From: Sinonovacula constricta
Taxonomy: Eukaryota; Mollusca; Bivalvia; Cardiida; Solecurtidae
DNA: 64,000 bases
Assembly (NCBI GenBank): GCA_007844125.1
Contig: CM017572.1
Location: forward strand, 34,825,218 to 34,889,217
Reading direction: 5' to 3'
The notes beneath the pieces are model-generated. The model was given only the letters and a program-made list of their open reading frames with translations, made no database searches and was not told the origin of the DNA. Positions 59,470 through 64,000 of this stretch are shown here, in pieces. The position numbers and the translations under genes were made by a program. Numbering within the stretch: position 1 is the first letter of the stretch; every line of letters starts with the position of its first letter.

Positions 59470-61528
59470 TTAAACAAAGTCCAATCTTCGGCTTTTGCTT
59501 CCAGCGAATTTCATCACTACTTGGTCAATGTCAATGTTCACATCCCGATACACATGCATCAGCGCTAGTCCTGTCATGCGCTCTGTCCGCATGGTTGACC
59601 TCAGGTAGCTTTTCACCCTGCGCATAACGCTAAAGCTCCGTTCAGCAGTAGCAGATGATGCCGGCATGGTCAGAAGAATGGTGAGTACGGTATAAATTCC
59701 CGGGTAAAGATCAGGATTGATGGATGCAACAGTTTCACCCAATTTGCTTGGTTTGTCATTTTCATCCACCACTTGCCATCTAGCCTTCCATCGCCTAACT
59801 TCGTTATGGAAGGACTGGTTTCCTTGCGGTAGGTCCACCGAATACCCCGCAAAAATGAGATCTACCATTTCTTCTGTGCAAAGGTTCAACTTGGATGGAA
59901 TCAAGTACTGTGCACGGAATCTTTTCTCAGCCACAAGCAATCTGTCGCTAAGTTCTTGACACAAATGGTTCAAGAAAGGGAAGTAGAGAGCTCGCTGCCA
60001 ATACTGTTGTGGGTCATTGGCCGGTGGATTTGCTCGGTTTCGTTGGCGTTGAGCCAGACGGGGCATTGAAGGTTCAAGCTCAAATTCTGCTCCAATATCT
60101 TTGGCGCATTGAAACAATGCTTCCCAAACATTAGGGTCTGCCCTTTCGTTTTGGAACTGGCGGATGAGGGTCTGGCTTTCTCGTGTGGCCTCAAGTAAAT
60201 CACAGTCGACTGCCTGGAGGAGATAAGACAGAGGGACTGTACTTTGCATCACATGTTCAGCAACAACAAGTCCGATTATGAAGTCAAACTTCATGATTGA
60301 CGCCAAGTGTTGGCCTGCCTTGTCATCGCCGTCCTCCTGTAGTTGCTCCAGGGCATGAACCACAACGCTGTATGCGGACTTGAAAGTTGTGAGTGCATCG
60401 GCCCGGCTTGTCCACCTAGTCTCACATAGGGTTCTGAGTTTGGTGCGTTTTTTCAGCTTCTCCTGTGCGTCATCATTAGCAGCAAGTTCATCAGCAAAGA
60501 AGGTAAGTCTTTTTGCTAAATAGTCGAAGGCAAACCCTACCTCTTGAACAGTCGTCATCACTGACCTAATGCACGGGTCCTTACTGCTATGCATGACTGC
60601 TAGATTGAGGCAGTGGGCTCTACAGTGTACATAGAGCGCAGACGGAATACGTTGACGAATTCGTGCCTGCACGCCCCTGTGTTTACCGGACATATTTGCG
60701 GCACCATCATAAGCCTGAGACCGCATCTTATCGACTTGGATTCCGTGACTTTCAAGTGAGGTCAAGAGTAGTTCTGCCAATACCTCGCCAGTTGTTCTAC
60801 GTGCTTGAACAAACCCAAGAAAATCTTCACGGACTCTGAACTGCTGGGAACCGCTTCCACGTTGGACAAATCGCAGACACACGGACACCTGTTCTTTTGT
60901 CGACTTGTCGGCTGATTCATCGGCAATAAGAGCGAAACAAACTGCATCATTGCAAGCCTGCACAATTTCGTTCTGTATCTGCTCAGCACACAGACAGATC
61001 AGTTCGTTTTGTATGTCGGGCGATGTGTACGTTGCCCTACGATTTTCTGGAACATTAAGATGCTGGGCTAGGATAGGGTCATTTGTTGCCTTTGAATACA
61101 GTATGGCTAGAAAATTGCTTCGTTCTTCGGTGTTACCTCTGACAGCAATATTTTGCTTACCACAAAGGACGATCACTTCTATAATTTTCTTGAGAATATG
61201 GCGGTTCTGCTCCACTAGTCGTTTGTGACTGTCAGATACAGAACTTGTGATTGGTTCCATCTTACCTGAGTGTATATCAAGAAAGTGTTCTGCCATAGCT
61301 GTAACATTGTGGTGGTTTGACTCTGCTATTTCGTGCCGCTTGACGTAACTAGCTAGGTTGGACCAATCCTTCACTGGTGTACTAATGAAAGTTTTCTCCT
61401 TCGCATCTGTTCGCCCGAATACGAAACAGGGCGCGCAGAATAAGGCATCTGTAGAAATCGAGTATCTGAGCCAGGGGTGGTCTATCAACCAGCTTGATGA
61501 CAGCTTTCTCATTTTCCCATGGATGCTT
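59470..61528 (-). CDS. hAT transposase exon 2
   Basis: Begins right after the acceptor at 61530-61529 and ends at the stop at 59470. Contains zinc finger, catalytic core and dimerisation domain. Confidence 0.9.
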
Positions 61529-62502
61529 CTGCAAAAGAGAAAAACAACAATTAACCCTTTACTCCACACAAGCGCATTTTAGCGCCCCTGTAACTGATGG
61601 CTATTACCGAGCTAATGCTCCATTTCCTACAATGATTTCAATATAATTAAAAAATGGCATTTTTCTTTTGCCTAGATTTTCCCAATTTTCATCAGATTCT
61701 TTTCTTGTGGATTAGTCTAAAATAGCTTGTGGAGGAAAGGGTTAAATTAGCTGACCTGGATATTGGAAAAAAAGCAATCTCCAAAAATACTAATCGAAAA
61801 TATATGTTCTGATGTTTATTATGCCCCCCACCACTAAAAGAGGGGGGCATATAGAATAGCCTTTGTCCGTCTGTCTGTCCGTCCGTGCGTGCGTATGTCC
61901 GCACACACCAGAGCTACATTTGAACAAAATAATTCACACTGCTTTGAACAAAAGGAAAGTCAAACCCCATTTATAATGTAGCTCTGAAAGTACGTCCGTC
62001 CGTCCCGAAATGTTTGTGTCGCGCATAACTCTAAAAGCATTTTTACTACAAACTTGAACCTTCAGGGACTTGTGCACCTGGGTAGTTTCATCCAGCCACA
62101 GTTAATATTTACGGAGATATGCGCCTTGATTTTGTGAAAGTAGATCTACGTGTTGTCTGTAATGCATTCGAAAGAAGACAACAAAACGTACCTTGAGGGG
62201 AAATTGAACAGATGGCAGTCAGTCCATGCGTCTTTCAAAATCGACAATTTCCACTCTGCTTCAAGTTCTCCACGTGCCACAGTAGCTATATCAGAATATG
62301 AAGGACCACTGATTGTAGACTTAACTGACTGAGCCTGTACAGGTTTGATATTGTCAGATTCTTTGCCAGATAGATCTATGTCCATGCTGTTTGCATGCTC
62401 CGAAGGTGCCGCGCCGGTTGTTTCTGGGCACGAAGTCGCTGTCCCGGTTTCTGACATCCGCTTGAACATCTTGTCCAGTGTCATATGTTTTGTTTTCTTC
62501 AT
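59470..62502 (-). CDS. hAT family transposase (ZMYM/DUF4371 type), two exons
   Basis: Exon 1 is 62502-62192 and exon 2 is 61528-59470; donor 'CTCAAG/GTACGT' and acceptor 'TCTCTTTTGCAG', phase 2, giving 789 residues without a stop. After the start 'MKKTKHMTLDKMFKRMSETG' comes a low-complexity part. A TTF-type zinc finger follows across the splice ('SSWLIDHPWLRYS', 'DALFCAPCFVFG', Cys near 135 and 138). The RNase H-like core has Asp near 307 ('LIADESADKS'), Asp near 378 ('SQAYDGAANMSG') and 'YVHCRAHCLNLAV'. The C-terminal dimerisation region has Glu near 733 ('SATAERSFSVMRRVKSYLRS'). These match the D-D-E and C-x-x-H pattern of hAT transposases, which cut and paste DNA in the nucleus. The first methionine of the longer exon 2 frame is intronic. 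This copy looks functional. Confidence 0.9.
61821..62150 (-). repeat. GTCCGTCC-rich dispersed repeat in the hAT intron
   Basis: 'ATGCCCCCCACCACTAAAAG' followed by 'AGGGGGGCAT' forms a hairpin, then 'GTCCGTCTGTCTGTCCGTCC'; a second partial copy starts at about 61991. I know this repeat type from bivalve genomes. It lies wholly in the transposase intron (61529-62191) and so leaves the coding frame intact. Confidence 0.7.
62192..62502 (-). CDS. hAT transposase exon 1
   Basis: 103 codons plus two bases from ATG 62502 to the donor at 62191-62190. Lys/Met-rich start, then Ser/Thr/Pro-rich, then 'WKLSILKDAWTDCHLFNFPS' leading into the TTF finger of exon 2. Confidence 0.8.
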
Positions 62503-62555
62503 TTTTATAAGAGTCCGGCCCGACCGACCACCATGAATTATTAAAAAATTGAAAA

Positions 62556-62604
62556 CATGACGTCACTACTATACAGCGGATGACATACTAGTAGTGACGT
62601 CATG
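62556..62604. promoter_or_regulatory. Perfect 16 bp inverted repeat with two CRE palindromes
   Basis: 'CATGACGTCACTACTA' at 62556-62571 is repeated in reverse complement at 62589-62604 around a 17 bp spacer. Each arm contains TGACGTCA. It lies 54-102 bp upstream of the transposase start codon, inside the element, so a promoter role or transposase binding site is plausible. Confidence 0.55.
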
Positions 62605-62804
62605 TTTATGATCGCATACAGTTTACGGCTTAGAGTGTCATGTTATTGAATCAGCTTAAATCATGGGTCGTGTTAACTTCTATAGATCTACATTATTTTC
62701 GTGTATAATATACAGAAAAACTAATTATTGATTTAAAGAAAAGTCAAATCGGGAAAATAATGTGCAAGCCCGGGCTTTTTGGCGTAAAGGCAGCTACGCG
62801 CCTG

Positions 62805-62809
62805 GTTTC
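62805..62809. other. 5 bp target-site duplication, right
   Basis: GTTTC directly outside the right terminal repeat. Confidence 0.75.
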
Positions 62810-62929
62810 ACATATTACCTAACCGCTCTGATTTCATTATTTTACAAATAATGTGCTGGCAGAGTCTTTGGTACATAGAAAAAAATAATATTCCAAACAA
62901 CACCAAAACATTTGTTTTACTTTCCTGCT

Positions 62930-63210
62930 TCACTTTTCTTCTGACTTCTCTCTTGGAAATATTTCATTGTAGAATTGGTCCCTGTAACTTTCCTTTATTG
63001 TGGAGTAAATTATATTACTTTAGTTGACTTTAAATTAATATTGACGTCTTCTTCATTTATTTTAAACGAAAGGAGCGCCAGCTCTAACTAGATCACAACT
63101 GACACTAGATTACAATAATCCATGATGAGCCATATTCGGTAGCCATCAGAGACGGTCCCAGCTTTGTTCAGCCTATCAGTTGATCCCCGACAGGATCTGT
63201 TTCTATACAA
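62930..63210. repeat. Dispersed repeat C, copy 3
   Basis: Matches 51220-51500 in order: 'TGTAACTTTCCTTTATTGTG'-like start, 'GTCTTCTTCATTTATTTTAA', then 'TCAGTTGATCCCCGACAGGA' and TCTG. Confidence 0.65.
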
Positions 63211-64000
63211 TTTTCAATTCAACAGTTTATTGCATTAACACACATGGCGTTTTACAGCAAGTCAAAATACATTTACAAATACATGAATTGCTAATTATGA
63301 CATTGCCGAAACCTTTAGAATATTTAACTGAAATTGAAATGGTGTAAATAAATATGCAGACAATGAGTATGCAGCACACGTCTTTTTAATGAAAAATAAA
63401 GTCCAACTGATTTATTAAAGTTGTTTCTCATAATTTGTTCTTAATATAAAGTCTTCATAGTTATACATATAACAACTGCACATGTTTCATTTTCCGTATA
63501 ACATATGATATTAATAGATATGTGTAAGAAATCGATAAATGTTCCATTAAGTGTTGTTTTTAAGGCTTAAACAAGTAAAACACATTGTAAATAGTTGTTT
63601 TAATAACATTTAAAATCACGATTCTGTCATCCATAAGATATGGAAAGTGAATTAGATTTTTATTGTGTTGATGTTTTAAATGTATGTTTTAGGTTATATA
63701 AAGAAATAAACAATATTCATAATATAATCATGCTTTGTGATGAGTTTAGCAGTTTTAAGAAAAGTAAAAGTAAAAGGTAAACAATGGTATACCACTAACA
63801 AAGCAGTACTGAACCCGACAGAACATTTAAAAACCGCTTTATAATATTTGTGTTTCAAAGGACTGCAAAAAACTAATACTTGATTTCTGCCTTACTGACA
63901 ATTGTGCCTCAATTGGCTGCCCCTAACCTGCCTAACCACTTTGGTTCTAGGCCTTGTCTGGACTAAACCTAGTCTGAATATACTCATTATCGGGCCATTG
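63211..64000. other. No gene seen
   Basis: AT-rich non-coding DNA up to the window end. Confidence 0.6.

Larger units (their letters stand above)
59240..62804 (-). mobile_element. Complete hAT DNA transposon
   Basis: The ends are 'CAGGCCCGTAGCTG' at 59240-59253 and, reverse complemented, 'CAGGCGCGTAGCTG' at 62791-62804: 13 of 14 bases match. Both ends are directly flanked by GTTTC (59235-59239 and 62805-62809), a 5 bp target duplication. The 3565 bp element encloses one two-exon transposase gene on the minus strand, polyA signals and a palindromic region upstream of the start. hAT elements normally make 8 bp duplications, but subgroups with 5 bp are known. Intactness suggests recent insertion. 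Confidence 0.85.

Noticed and set aside
59717..59959. Plus-strand open frames across 59.4-61.6 kb
   Set aside because: Antisense shadows of the hAT transposase.

Overview
This is a 64 kb stretch of an AT-rich metazoan nuclear genome, most likely a bivalve mollusc (possibly heterodont). Two things suggest this: spliced genes with GT-AG introns, and repeat families I associate with bivalves (a ~150 bp 'GGTCACGTGGGGTC' tandem repeat, GTCCGTCC-rich repeats, tRNA-derived SINEs, Polinton/adintovirus-like relics). That is inference from memory; the species cannot be fixed from sequence alone. There is no bacterial gene structure, no operon and no CRISPR array.

Layout. 1-5 kb is a degenerate tandem array carrying long (ATC)n tracts and SINE tails. 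It is interrupted at 5.1-6.6 kb by a broken Polinton-type integrase and resumes briefly at 6.6 kb. A decayed non-LTR retrotransposon lies on the minus strand at 6.75-9.56 kb. From 9.74 to 19.90 kb runs the one clear host-type gene (+): five exons with every junction in phase 1. They encode an OTU-like domain whose catalytic Cys and His are both replaced, a beta-rich and helical middle, and a C-terminal Death domain. 20-36 kb is repeats without a convincing gene: minisatellites, five copies in the window of one SINE family, a second SINE family, a TA-flanked pogo/Tigger-like non-autonomous transposon, a mariner scrap and a degenerate copy of a dispersed gene family.

36.4-43.5 kb holds a decayed Polinton/adintovirus-like module. 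A packaging-type ATPase (-) and a protein-primed family B DNA polymerase (+) are divergently arranged around ~0.5 kb, and both carry N-terminal C2H2 zinc fingers. The polymerase is broken by many frameshifts and stops and by a nested insertion with near-identical direct repeats. 44-52 kb contains a broken Mutator-like gene (-) lying between inverted repeat segments. A second Polinton integrase relic sits at 52.9-53.7 kb. 54-59 kb is repeats.

59.24-62.80 kb is a structurally complete hAT transposon: matching 14 bp terminal inverted repeats, a 5 bp target duplication, a two-exon 789-codon transposase with all three expected acidic catalytic residues and no stop, and adjacent polyA signals. It is the best candidate for a recently active element. 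The rest (62.8-64 kb) shows only a dispersed repeat.

How the parts relate: the OTU-Death gene looks like part of the expanded Death-domain repertoire of molluscs, presumably a ubiquitin-related or scaffold signalling protein. The surrounding DNA is a pile-up of unrelated mobile elements of different ages, several nested in one another.
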